DNA of 64,000 bases, taken from NCBI RefSeq assembly GCF_014595885.1, contig NZ_JABUKC010000001.1, positions 62,001-126,000 of the forward strand. Reading direction: 5' to 3'. This document shows positions 17,515 through 25,617 of this stretch, piece after piece (the first letter of the stretch is position 1; the number at the start of each line of letters is the position of its first letter). Source of the DNA: Microcella alkalica. Its GTDB lineage: Bacteria; Actinomycetota; Actinomycetes; Actinomycetales; Microbacteriaceae. A program made the translations under genes and the position numbers. The notes under the pieces are model-generated. The model did not search any database, was not told where the DNA came from, and was given only the letters and a program-made list of their open reading frames with translations.

Positions 17515-18738
17515 GTGACCGCCGCCGCGCACCTGCCCGACCCGGCCGCGCTCGACGCGGCCGACCTGCTCGCCGCCGTCGTCGACCGCTTCGAGCCGGG
17601 CGACGACCTCGTCGCCTACCTCGACGGCAACTCGCTCGGGCGGCCGCTGCGGGCGACGGTCGAGGCGCTGCCCGAGTTCGTGCGTACGCAGTGGGCGGGC
17701 AGGCTCATCCGCGGGTGGGACGACGGCTGGCTCACCCTCGCCGAGCGGCTGGGCGACCGCATCGGGGCGGCGTGCCTCGGCGCGGCATCCGGTCAGACGA
17801 TCGTCGCCGACTCGACGACGGTGCTCATCTTCAAGCTGCTGCGCGCCGCGATCGCGATGCGCGGCGAGGGCGCCGCCCGCGACGAGCTCGTGATCGCGCG
17901 CGACGAGTTCCCGACCGACCGCTTCATCGTCGAGCGCCTCGCCGACGATCACGGCCTCACCGTGCGCTGGCTCGACGTGCCGCACGACGGCGGGGTCACC
18001 CCCGAGCTCGCCGCCGAGGTCGTGAGCGAGCGAACGATCGCCGCGCTGCTCGGCGGCGTCGCGTACCGCAGCGCGTGGTGGGCCGACATGGCCGCGGTGA
18101 CCGGCGTCGTGCAGGCGCACGGCGCACTCGTCATCTGGGACTGCTCGCACGCCGTCGGCTCGGTGCCGCTCGAGCTCGACGCCTGGGGCGTCGACATGGC
18201 GGTCGGATGCTCGTACAAGTACCTGAACGGAGGCCCGGGCGCCCCCGCCTGGGCCTACGTCGCCGCGCGGCACCAGGCGCAGCTGCGCAACCCGATCCCC
18301 GGGTGGCTGGGCGCGGCGGAGCCGTTCAGCATGACGGCCGGCTTCGAGCCCGCGCCGGGCATCCGCCGCCTGGTTAGCGGCACGCCGCCCATCCTGGGCA
18401 TGCAGCCGATCGCCCACATGGTGGGCGAGATCGAGGCGGCGGGCATGCCTGCGATCCGGGCGAAGTCGGGCGCGCTGACCGAGTACGCGATCGCGCTCGT
18501 CGACGCCCTGATCCCGGATGCCGTGCTCGCCTCGCCGCGCGACGCCGCCCGTCGCGGGGGCCACATCACGATCGACCACCCGAACGCTCGCCGCGCCGTC
18601 GAGCGCCTCTGGGGCGAGGGAGTGATCCCCGACTTCCGGCATCCGAGCGGCGTGCGCATCGGGCTGTCGCCGCTCAGCACGAGCTTCGCCGAGGTCGAGC
18701 GGGGCATCCGCGCGCTCGCGGCGGCGCTCGCCGACTGA
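17515..18738 (+). CDS. kynU: kynureninase
   Basis: A 407-residue PLP enzyme that hydrolyses kynurenine to anthranilate and alanine in tryptophan breakdown. YLDGNSLGRP near the N terminus, DEFPTDRF, and the PLP-lysine motif CSYKYLNGGPG (Lys235) are diagnostic. The length is normal for the family. The GTG at 17515 follows TAGGCT by 6 bases with no ribosome-binding site, so translation is probably leaderless. Tryptophan dioxygenase and formamidase genes are not in this window, so the pathway context is incomplete here. Confidence 0.93.
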   Translation: MTAAAHLPDPAALDAADLLAAVVDRFEPGDDLVAYLDGNSLGRPLRATVEALPEFVRTQWAGRLIRGWDDGWLTLAERLGDRIGAACLGAASGQTIVADSTTVLIFKLLRAAIAMRGEGAARDELVIARDEFPTDRFIVERLADDHGLTVRWLDVPHDGGVTPELAAEVVSERTIAALLGGVAYRSAWWADMAAVTGVVQAHGALVIWDCSHAVGSVPLELDAWGVDMAVGCSYKYLNGGPGAPAWAYVAARHQAQLRNPIPGWLGAAEPFSMTAGFEPAPGIRRLVSGTPPILGMQPIAHMVGEIEAAGMPAIRAKSGALTEYAIALVDALIPDAVLASPRDAARRGGHITIDHPNARRAVERLWGEGVIPDFRHPSGVRIGLSPLSTSFAEVERGIRALAAALAD

Positions 18739-18803
18739 GCCGGTCGCCCGCGCGCTGCCTGGGATGCCGCCCCACGCGGCCGCAGCCGGAGGGCCGCCCG
18801 CCC

Positions 18804-19691
18804 CTACCGCGACAGCGTCGCGAACTTGCGGATCGACAGCGGCACGAACACCAGCAGCAGCACGACCACGCCGATGAGCACGGTCGCGATCGGGTTCTGC
18901 GCCGGCCACGCGTCGCCGACCGGCGTGCCCGGCGGCACGTTGCCGAAGAGCTCGCGCGCCGACTGCACGAGCGCCGACACCGGGTTCCACTCCGCGAACA
19001 CGCGCAGCGGTTCGGGCAGGCGCTCGCTCGGCACGAAGGCGTTCGAGATGAACGTGATCGGGAAGAGGATGAGGAACGACGCGTTGTTGATGATCTCCGG
19101 GCTCTTCACCGCCATGCCGAGGTACGCCATGACCCACGAGAACGCGTAGGCGAACAGCAGCAGCAGCGCGACCCCGGCGAGGAACTCGGGGAGCGACGAG
19201 TTCACGCGCCAGCCCACGATCCAGCCGGTGATCATCATGACGATCATCGACAGCGCGTTGATGGCGAGGTCGCCGTTCGTGCGACCGACGAGCACCGCGG
19301 CCCCGCTCATCGGCAGGGTGCGGAAGCGGTCGATGATGCCGTCTTTCAGGTCTTGCGCCATCGCCGAGCCCGAGTACGTCGAGCCGAAGACGACGGTCTG
19401 GGCGAAGATGCCCGCCATGAGGAACGACGTGTAGCCGTCGCCGGGGATGTCGATCGCGGCGCCGAAGACGTAGGTGAACAGCAGCACGAACATGATCGGC
19501 TGGATCATCGTGAACAGCAGGATCTCGGGCACGCGGATGATCTTCATGAGGTTGCGCCACGTGGTCACCCACCCGTCGCTGAGGAAGCGCGAGATCGCGC
19601 TGCCGGGTGCCGGCTCGAGCGTGCCGTGCGCGCCCGAGTCCGACTCCGGCGCCGTCGTGCCGGTTGCCCGGCCGCTGCCGATCGTGCTCAT
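18804..19691 (-). CDS. ABC-2 type exporter permease, DrrB-like
   Basis: A 295-residue membrane protein with about six helices. ABC-2 permease features are visible: GSTYSGSAMAQDLKDGIIDRFRTLPMSGAAVLVGR after the second helix, and FVPSERLPEPLRVFAEWNPVS between later helices. It resembles the daunorubicin-exporter permease DrrB. The start ATG at 19691 overlaps the stop of the ATPase gene (ATGA). The first ~35 residues are hydrophilic. It is probably an exporter of a drug or lipid; the substrate is unknown. Confidence 0.88.
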   Translation of the reverse strand: MSTIGSGRATGTTAPESDSGAHGTLEPAPGSAISRFLSDGWVTTWRNLMKIIRVPEILLFTMIQPIMFVLLFTYVFGAAIDIPGDGYTSFLMAGIFAQTVVFGSTYSGSAMAQDLKDGIIDRFRTLPMSGAAVLVGRTNGDLAINALSMIVMMITGWIVGWRVNSSLPEFLAGVALLLLFAYAFSWVMAYLGMAVKSPEIINNASFLILFPITFISNAFVPSERLPEPLRVFAEWNPVSALVQSARELFGNVPPGTPVGDAWPAQNPIATVLIGVVVLLLVFVPLSIRKFATLSR

Positions 19692-20668
19692 GCCGCGCTC
19701 CCCGTCGTCTCGTCGGACTCTTCGGCCACGTGGCCCGTGAGCTGCAGGAACACGTCGTCGAGCGTGGGCCTGCGCATGCCGGCGTCGTGCAGCGCGACGC
19801 CCTCGGCCGAGGCTGCCGCGACGACCGACGCGAGCGCCGCCGGCCCGTCGGCGACCGGCACGACCCACGTGCGACCTCCCGTCACGACCGGCTCGCCGGT
19901 GCCGTGCCGGGCGAGGATGCCCCGCACCGCGTCGCCGTCGGCCTCATCGACGACGGTCAGAGCCACGCGCTGCCCGCCGACCGAGGCCTTGAGCTCGTCG
20001 GCCGTGCCCTTCGCGATGACTCTGCCCTCGTCGATGACCGAGATCGAGTCGGCGAGGCGGTCGGCCTCTTCGAGGTACTGCGTCGTCAGCAGCACGGTCG
20101 TGCCGTCGCTCACGAGCGACTCGATGATCTCCCACAGGCCGAGGCGACTGCGCGGGTCGAGGCCCGTCGTCGGCTCGTCGAGGAACAGCACGGGCGGACG
20201 GATGACGAGCGCACCGGCGAGGTCGATGCGTCGCCGCATGCCGCCGGAGTAGCCCTTCACCGGCCGGTTCTGAGCTTCGGCGAGGTCGAACAGCTCGATG
20301 AGCTCGGTCGCCCGCTGCCGCGCGACCCGCGAGCCCAGGTGGTAGAGCCGACCGACCATCATGAGGTTCTCGAAGCCGGTGAGGTTCTCGTCGACGGCGG
20401 CGTACTGGCCGCTCGCGCCGATCATGCGCCGCACCCGGTCAGGGTCGGCGAGCACGTCGACCCCGTCGATCGTCGCCGAGCCCGAGTCGGGGCGGATGAG
20501 CGTCGTGAGCACCTTGACGGTCGTCGTCTTGCCGGCGCCGTTGGGCCCGAGCAGCGCGGTGACGGTGCCCTGCGGCACCTCCAGCGACAGCCCGTCGAGC
20601 GCCCGCACGACGGGGGCGCCCTTCGGGGTGTAGGTCTTGACGAGCTCGCTCGCCTCGAGGAACGGCAT
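19688..20668 (-). CDS. ABC-2 type exporter ATP-binding protein, DrrA-like
   Basis: A 326-residue ATPase. Walker A is GPNGAGKTT, the signature is YSGGMRRRIDLA, Walker B is VLFLDEPTTGLD and the switch follows LLTTQYLEEAD. A C-terminal regulatory domain of about 100 residues (ending RRPTLDDVFLQLTGH) is typical of daunorubicin-resistance ATPases. It is co-transcribed with the downstream permease. TAGCAT (complement of 20675-20680) ends 6 bases before the ATG, suggesting a leaderless start. The gene is divergent from the acyl-CoA dehydrogenase. Confidence 0.92.
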   Translation of the reverse strand: MPFLEASELVKTYTPKGAPVVRALDGLSLEVPQGTVTALLGPNGAGKTTTVKVLTTLIRPDSGSATIDGVDVLADPDRVRRMIGASGQYAAVDENLTGFENLMMVGRLYHLGSRVARQRATELIELFDLAEAQNRPVKGYSGGMRRRIDLAGALVIRPPVLFLDEPTTGLDPRSRLGLWEIIESLVSDGTTVLLTTQYLEEADRLADSISVIDEGRVIAKGTADELKASVGGQRVALTVVDEADGDAVRGILARHGTGEPVVTGGRTWVVPVADGPAALASVVAAASAEGVALHDAGMRRPTLDDVFLQLTGHVAEESDETTGSAA

Positions 20669-20735
20669 GCGCGGATGCTACTCCTGGCCGGCGACATCGC
20701 AACGGCCGGTCAGGGGCCGCGAGTAGCGTGGCAGC

Positions 20736-21974
20736 ATGACCGCCGAGCCGAGCAGTGTGCCGAGCGACGCCCCCACCGCTGTGCCGCCGACCGTGCTGAC
20801 GCCCGAGCTGCTGCAGGGCATCCGCGATCGCGCCGCCGACTACGACGCCCGCAACGCGTTCTTCTTCGACGACCTCGACGAGCTGCGCGCCGCCGGCTAC
20901 CTGCGCCCCCGCAGCCTCACCTCAGCGGCGCGCGACCAGCGGCTGCTCGCGGCGCACGCTCCGGCGACGGCGCTCGGCATGACGATGCACCTGGTCTGGA
21001 TGGGCGTCGCCCGCGACCTCGCCGCCGCCGGCGACGACAGCCTGCGCTGGGTGCTCGACGACTGCGCGGCGGGCGAGCTGTTCGCCTTCGCGATCAGCGA
21101 GGCCGGCAACGACCGCGTCATGACCGACTCGGTGACGCGCGCCGAGCGGGTCGAGGGCGCCGACGGCCGCACCGGCTGGGCGGTCACGGGCACGAAGATC
21201 TTCACGAGCCTCAGCCCGGCGTGGACGCGCCTCGGCATCATCGCCCGCCACCACCCGGCCGGCGCCGAACCCGCCACCCCCGACCCCGCCCCGCAGATCA
21301 TCCACGGCTTCCTCACGCGCACCGCCCCCGTCACGACGCCCGACCGCTTCGAGCCGCACCCCGCCCCCGGCGTCACGATCACCCCCGACTGGAACACCCT
21401 CGGCATGCGCGCCACGCAGAGCCACACCACGACGCTCGAGCGCGCGTTCATCGCCGACGAGCACGTGTCGCGCATCCTGCCCGTCGGCCCGACGCCCGAC
21501 CCGCTGCTGCTGGCGATCTCGGCGAACTTCCTCACCCTCATGGCCGCCGTCTACGCGGGGCTCGCCGACCGCGCCCTCGAGCTCGTCGTCGAGAGTGCGC
21601 ACCGGCGCACGAGCCTCAAGAACGGCGGGGCGCCGCAGTCGGCCGACCCGGACATCCGCTGGCGCGTCGCGGATGCGGCGCTCGCCCTCGACGCGCTCGC
21701 CCCGCAGCTCGAGGCCGTCTGCCGCGATCGCGACCACGGCGTCGACCGCGGCAGCCGGTGGCACCGCGACCTGGCGGGGCTCAAGCAGCGCGCCGTCGAG
21801 ACGGCTCGGCACGTCGTGGACCAGGCGATGCGCATCGCGGGCGGCGGCGCGTACCGCTCGAGCGCCGAGCTCAGCCGCCTGCAGCGCGACGTGCTCGCCG
21901 GCATCTACCACCCGAGCGACCCCGAGGCCGTGCACGCGACGGTCGCCGCGGACCTGCTCGGCCCCCTGCCGTGA
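20736..21974 (+). CDS. acyl-CoA dehydrogenase family protein
   Basis: A 412-residue flavoenzyme of the acyl-CoA dehydrogenase fold: N-terminal helical domain, middle beta domain with FAISEAGNDRVMTDS and GTKIFTSLSPAWTRLGIIAR (FAD and substrate contacts), and a C-terminal helical bundle with RIAGGGAYRSSAELSRLQRDV. It probably oxidises a CoA thioester or a related compound; the substrate is not evident. TAGCGT at 20724-20729 ends 6 bases before the ATG (leaderless). Its stop overlaps the start of the hydrolase gene (GTGA). Confidence 0.87.
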   Translation: MTAEPSSVPSDAPTAVPPTVLTPELLQGIRDRAADYDARNAFFFDDLDELRAAGYLRPRSLTSAARDQRLLAAHAPATALGMTMHLVWMGVARDLAAAGDDSLRWVLDDCAAGELFAFAISEAGNDRVMTDSVTRAERVEGADGRTGWAVTGTKIFTSLSPAWTRLGIIARHHPAGAEPATPDPAPQIIHGFLTRTAPVTTPDRFEPHPAPGVTITPDWNTLGMRATQSHTTTLERAFIADEHVSRILPVGPTPDPLLLAISANFLTLMAAVYAGLADRALELVVESAHRRTSLKNGGAPQSADPDIRWRVADAALALDALAPQLEAVCRDRDHGVDRGSRWHRDLAGLKQRAVETARHVVDQAMRIAGGGAYRSSAELSRLQRDVLAGIYHPSDPEAVHATVAADLLGPLP

Positions 21975-22858
21975 GCGTCGCCGTCCGCGAGTTCGACGTC
22001 GCCCTCGACGGAGGCGCGGTGCTGCACGCCTACGACTCGGAGACCGGCGGGGTGGGTGCGCTCCCGGTGGTGTGGCTCCACGGCACGCCGAACATCGGCA
22101 CCCCGCCGACCCCGCTGCTCGACCTCGCCGACCGACTCGGGCTGCGGCTGCTGGGCTACGACCGGCCCGGCTACGGCGGCTCGACCGCGCGGCGCGGGCG
22201 CTCGATCGGCTCAGCGGCGCGAGACGCCGCCGGGGTGGTCGACGCCCTCGAGGGGGCGGAGGACGGGCGGGCGTCACCGTTCGCCGTCATCGGCCATTCG
22301 GGAGGCGGTGCTCACGCGCTGGCCTGCGCGGCGCTCGAGCCGGGGCGCGTCGTGGCGGCGGTCAGCATCGCCGGCCTCTCGCCCTACGACCCGGCCGACG
22401 ACGCCGCGTGGTTCACCGGCTTCGCGGAGCTGGGCGAGGCGTCGCTGCGCGCGGCGGTCGAGGGCCGGGAGGAGAAGGAGCGCTACGAGTCGACCGAGCA
22501 CGACGGCGACTTCGGGTTCGCCGAGATCGATCAGCGCGCCTTCGACGGCGAGTGGGGCTGGATCCTGGAGGTGGTGCGGCCGGCGCTCGCCGATGGGCCG
22601 GCGCCGGTGGTCGACGACGACCTCGCCGTGGTCGGCGACTGGGGCTTCGCGCCGGCCGACATCCGCGTTCCGGTGCGGCTCGTGCACGGTGGCCTCGATC
22701 GCGTGGTGCCGCCCTCGCACTCCGAGCGCCTCGCGCGGAGCATCCCGCACGCCGTCGTCGACCGGCAGCCGGACGACGGCCACGTCTCGATCCTGCGACG
22801 CGCCCCGGCCGCGCTCGAGTGGATCGGCGCCGTACGCGACGCGGCCGCGCTGCGCTGA
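21971..22858 (+). CDS. alpha/beta hydrolase
   Basis: A 295-residue alpha/beta-hydrolase. Visible parts are the oxyanion region WLHGTPNIG, the nucleophile elbow GHSGGG (Ser110), and the late DGHVSI with the catalytic His. The GTG at 21971 overlaps the acyl-CoA dehydrogenase stop, so the two are coupled and may act on the same compound. Longer frames upstream are antisense or shadow sequence. The substrate is unknown. Confidence 0.85.
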   Translation: MSVAVREFDVALDGGAVLHAYDSETGGVGALPVVWLHGTPNIGTPPTPLLDLADRLGLRLLGYDRPGYGGSTARRGRSIGSAARDAAGVVDALEGAEDGRASPFAVIGHSGGGAHALACAALEPGRVVAAVSIAGLSPYDPADDAAWFTGFAELGEASLRAAVEGREEKERYESTEHDGDFGFAEIDQRAFDGEWGWILEVVRPALADGPAPVVDDDLAVVGDWGFAPADIRVPVRLVHGGLDRVVPPSHSERLARSIPHAVVDRQPDDGHVSILRRAPAALEWIGAVRDAAALR

Positions 22859-22923
22859 GCCGCCGCGGCGGGCCGCGCATCCCGACACCCCGCCGGCGGG
22901 CAGGCGCCGGCCACCGCGCGGGT

Positions 22924-23011
22924 CTACCCTGTCGGGCGACGGCCGCGCCATCGGGGAACCTCCTCGCGTGAGGCGCGCGACTCCCCGAGCGGCCGAAGGA
23001 GGTCGCCCGAC
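22924..23011 (+). promoter_or_regulatory. structured leader RNA candidate covering the ribosome-binding site
   Basis: A TACCCT -10-like hexamer (22924-22929) precedes a nested set of inverted repeats. P1 is GTCGGGCGAC/GTCGCCCGAC (22931-22940 with 23002-23011, 10 bp). P2 is GGCCGC/GCGGCC (22941-22946 with 22989-22994). P3 is TCGGGGA/TCCCCGA (22951-22957 with 22982-22988). A top hairpin is CCTC-GCGT-GAGG (22962-22973). The ribosome-binding sequence GAAGGAG (22995-23001) is a bulge between P2 and P1, and P1 ends 1 base before the ATG. The predicted transcript start falls at the base of P1. I do not recognise a known riboswitch class. Confidence 0.55.
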
Positions 23012-23012
23012 C

Positions 23013-23888
23013 ATGCGCACCGCTTCGCTCACCGACACCGGCTCGGTGTCGATCCCGCCCCGCGCGACGCGCGGCACCGACGAGAAGCGCCGGATGCTCT
23101 GGCGCCGCATCCTCATCGTGCTCGCCGTCGGCCAGCCGGTGTCGTCGCTCGTGTTCGACTGGCTCTCGCCGACGACGCTGCAGTCGGGGGCGGAGTTCTC
23201 ACCGCTCGTGCCGCCCGGCGCCTGGTTCGCCGTCTGGGGCGTCATCATCGTGCTGAGCATCGCCTACGCGCTCGCCCAGGTGCGGCCGTCGACGCTCACA
23301 CCGCTGCCGAGCATCCGCGATCGGGTGGTCGGGCCGCTGAGCGTGGTTTTCGCGTGCTTCGGCCTGTGGCTCGCGACGGCTGCGCTCGGGCAGGACAACC
23401 CGCTCGGCCTCGTCGTCTTCGTCGTCATCATCAGCGCCCACGTCGTCGCCTGGACCCGCGTCGTGCGCGCCCGCGACGAGCTCGCCTCCTGGAATCCGCT
23501 CGAGCGCGGCCTGCTCTACGGCCTGCTCGGCACCTACTCGGGCTGGACGTCGATGGCGTTCTTCGTGCAGATCGGCACCGTTACGCAGGGCACGGGCGCG
23601 CCGGTCGACACCGCGTGGGGGCAGGTGTGGCAGTCGCTCGTGCTGCTCGCGGCGACGGGGCTCGCGGTGAGCTTCGTGCTCGGCTCGCGCGCCTCGATCG
23701 TCTACGCCGCGACGGTCACGTACGCGCTCATCGGGGTCGGCATCAGCACGGGCGCCGCGGGTCTCGGCGTGCTGACGCTCGTCTGCGTCATCGGCGTCAC
23801 CCTGGTCTGGGCATCCGTCGTCGTCATCAGGGCGTCGGATGCCCGGCACCCGTCGCCGACGCCACGCGGCTCCCAGCGCCCCCGCTGA
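23013..23888 (+). CDS. multi-pass membrane protein, possibly TspO/MBR-like
   Basis: A 291-residue membrane protein with a hydrophilic N terminus (about 30 residues) and roughly eight hydrophobic helices. The stretch PPGAWFAVWGVIIVLSIAYALAQV resembles the Trp-rich helices of TspO/MBR sensory proteins, but it is longer than classical TspO (about 160 residues), so the relation is tentative. The ATG at 23013 has GAAGGAG 11 bases upstream, inside a strongly folded leader. It ends in a convergent arrangement with the esterase gene. Function unknown. Confidence 0.65.
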   Translation: MRTASLTDTGSVSIPPRATRGTDEKRRMLWRRILIVLAVGQPVSSLVFDWLSPTTLQSGAEFSPLVPPGAWFAVWGVIIVLSIAYALAQVRPSTLTPLPSIRDRVVGPLSVVFACFGLWLATAALGQDNPLGLVVFVVIISAHVVAWTRVVRARDELASWNPLERGLLYGLLGTYSGWTSMAFFVQIGTVTQGTGAPVDTAWGQVWQSLVLLAATGLAVSFVLGSRASIVYAATVTYALIGVGISTGAAGLGVLTLVCVIGVTLVWASVVVIRASDARHPSPTPRGSQRPR

Positions 23889-23924
23889 CGATCGCGGCGC
23901 ACGCCGCCCCGCCCTCGCCCCGCG

Positions 23925-23940
23925 CCCTCGGCGCCGAGGG
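23925..23940. terminator. bidirectional terminator-like hairpin
   Basis: CCCTCGGCGCCGAGGG is a perfect palindrome in the 53-base space between two convergent genes; it can fold as a 6-bp stem with a GCGC loop on either strand. No U tract follows, which is common in high-GC actinobacteria. Confidence 0.45.
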
Positions 23941-23941
23941 G

Positions 23942-24610
23942 TCAGTCGATCCAGCCGAGCTCGCGCAGCCACTCGGCGCAGTCGCGCGTCCAGTGCCGGG
24001 CGATGCCGGCCTCCTCGCCGCCGCTCACGCCGGCGACAAGGCCGAGCCCGTGGCGCCCGCGCGGGTAGACGTGCAGCGCGTGCGGAACCTCGTGCGCCGC
24101 GAGCGCCCGGCCGAGCAGGTAGGCGTGCTCGACGGGCACGAGGGCATCCTCGGCGGTGTGCCACACGAACATCGGGGGAGCACCCCGCGTCACGAGCCGG
24201 TCGATCGAGAGCGCACGGCGGGTCCACGGCCAGGCGCGCAGGCCGATGAGCTGCTCGCGCGAGCCGCGGTGCGTGGGCAGCTGCATCGACACGACCGGGT
24301 AGCCGAGCACCGCGGCGTCGACGAGCCCGCTCACCGCGGCGTGCCCGGCGAGGTGGCCGCCGGCCGAGAAGCCGACGACGCCGAGCCGCTCGACCCCGTC
24401 CGCGCGCAGCTCGCCGAGGTGGCGCCGCACCGCGTGGAACGGCCCGGGGTGCCGCGTCTTCACCGGATACTCCAGCACGCTCGCCTCGAGCCCGAGGCCG
24501 CGCAGCCACTCGGCGACCGGCTGGCCCTCGTGCGGCGCGTGCCGCGCGTAGCCGCCGCCGGGCAGCACGACGACGTGCGTGCGCGGGCGGGCCGCGGCGT
24601 CGGCGCTCAT
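23942..24610 (-). CDS. alpha/beta hydrolase, BD-FAE/esterase-like
   Basis: A 222-residue alpha/beta-hydrolase. VVVLPGGGYARHAPHEG gives the oxyanion loop, GFSAGGH holds the nucleophile Ser82, AEDALVPVEHA supplies the acid, and GRHGLG supplies the His. This pattern fits small esterases of the BD-FAE/acetyl-xylan-esterase type. The ATG at 24610 overlaps the stop of the serine-hydrolase gene (ATGA), making it the third gene of an operon with that gene and the LLM oxidoreductase. The substrate is not evident. Confidence 0.82.
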   Translation of the reverse strand: MSADAAARPRTHVVVLPGGGYARHAPHEGQPVAEWLRGLGLEASVLEYPVKTRHPGPFHAVRRHLGELRADGVERLGVVGFSAGGHLAGHAAVSGLVDAAVLGYPVVSMQLPTHRGSREQLIGLRAWPWTRRALSIDRLVTRGAPPMFVWHTAEDALVPVEHAYLLGRALAAHEVPHALHVYPRGRHGLGLVAGVSGGEEAGIARHWTRDCAEWLRELGWID

Positions 24611-25605
24611 CGCGCCGACATGACCGCGTTGAGCAGCTGATCCCACTCGACGCCGACCTCGGGCCGCCAGGTGTCGAGGCGGTTGGTGAGCGCGACGACG
24701 CACAGGCCGGTGTCGCGCGAGAGCCAGAACTGTGTGCCGGTCCAGCCGGTGTGGCCGTAGAGCGAGTGGTCGAGTAGGCCGGGCCGGCGGGGCAGGTTCC
24801 AGGTGAGCCCGAAGTCTTCGAAGCGCTTGATCGGGTCGGCGTCGATGACGGGCAGCCCCGTCGTGCGCGGGCGCAGCATCGCCTCGAGCGTCGTCGGGTG
24901 CACGACGCGGCCGTCGCCGGCGAGCAGTGACTGGCCGATCGCGAGCAGGTCGTGCACGCTGCCGACGAGCCCCGCGGCGGGGTGCCGCACGGCGAAGACG
25001 CCTGCCGGGTCGTGCCCGGCGAGGTCGGCGTCGTGGATGCGGTGGGCGTCGGCCGGGTCGAACGAGAGCGTGCCGGCGCCGGCCGCATCCGCCATGCCCT
25101 GCACCAGGTCGGTCAGCTCGGCGCCCGTCGCGTGCTCGACGATCGCGGCGGCCCCCTCGAACGCGAGGTTGTTGTAGCGGCGCAGGGTGCCCGGCACCGA
25201 CTCGAGTCCGGCGACCGCGAGCGCCTCGCGCAGCGCCGTCGGGGCGACCTCCGCGCCGGCGTGCGCGCCGAGGTCGACGTCGATGAGCCCCGAGGTGTGG
25301 CTCAGCAGCTGGCCGAGCGTCGTCGCGCCGGCGGGTGACTGCGGCAGGGCATCCCGCAGGGGGGTCTCGCTCGTCAGCAGCCCGTGCTCGATCGTGCGCG
25401 CGATCGTGAGGCCGACGAGCGGCTTCGTCACCGAATAGAGGGCGTAGCGGTCGTCGACGGTCGCGGTGCGCCCGCCGTCGACGCCGAAGGCCTCGAGGGC
25501 GAGCACGCCGTCGGCCGAGCACACGCCGAGCACGCCCGTGGGCAGCTGGCCGCTCGCGACGCGGGCGCGCATCCAGTCGAGGGCGTGGCCGAAGGTTCTG
25601 GGCAT
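24607..25605 (-). CDS. serine hydrolase, class C beta-lactamase family
   Basis: A 332-residue protein of the beta-lactamase/D-Ala-D-Ala-peptidase/esterase superfamily. Motif 1 is SVTK (Ser58, Lys61), motif 2 is YNN (Tyr144) and motif 3 is probably HTG (GHTGWTGTQFW). There is no signal peptide, so it probably acts in the cytoplasm as an esterase or peptidase and not as a resistance enzyme. The ATG at 25605 has GGAG 5 bases upstream and follows the LLM gene by 12 bases. It overlaps the downstream esterase gene. Confidence 0.86.
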   Translation of the reverse strand: MPRTFGHALDWMRARVASGQLPTGVLGVCSADGVLALEAFGVDGGRTATVDDRYALYSVTKPLVGLTIARTIEHGLLTSETPLRDALPQSPAGATTLGQLLSHTSGLIDVDLGAHAGAEVAPTALREALAVAGLESVPGTLRRYNNLAFEGAAAIVEHATGAELTDLVQGMADAAGAGTLSFDPADAHRIHDADLAGHDPAGVFAVRHPAAGLVGSVHDLLAIGQSLLAGDGRVVHPTTLEAMLRPRTTGLPVIDADPIKRFEDFGLTWNLPRRPGLLDHSLYGHTGWTGTQFWLSRDTGLCVVALTNRLDTWRPEVGVEWDQLLNAVMSAR

Positions 25606-25617
25606 GGATGCTCCGCT

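Noticed and set aside
18739-18803. GCGGCC-N10-GGCCGC stem between kynU and the ABC permease as a terminator
   Set aside because: The stem is only 6 bp without a U tract, and such pairs are frequent by chance at this GC content.
24607-25605. Beta-lactam resistance gene
   Set aside because: The protein has the beta-lactamase fold motifs but no signal peptide, and its operon context points to cytoplasmic ester or amide hydrolysis.
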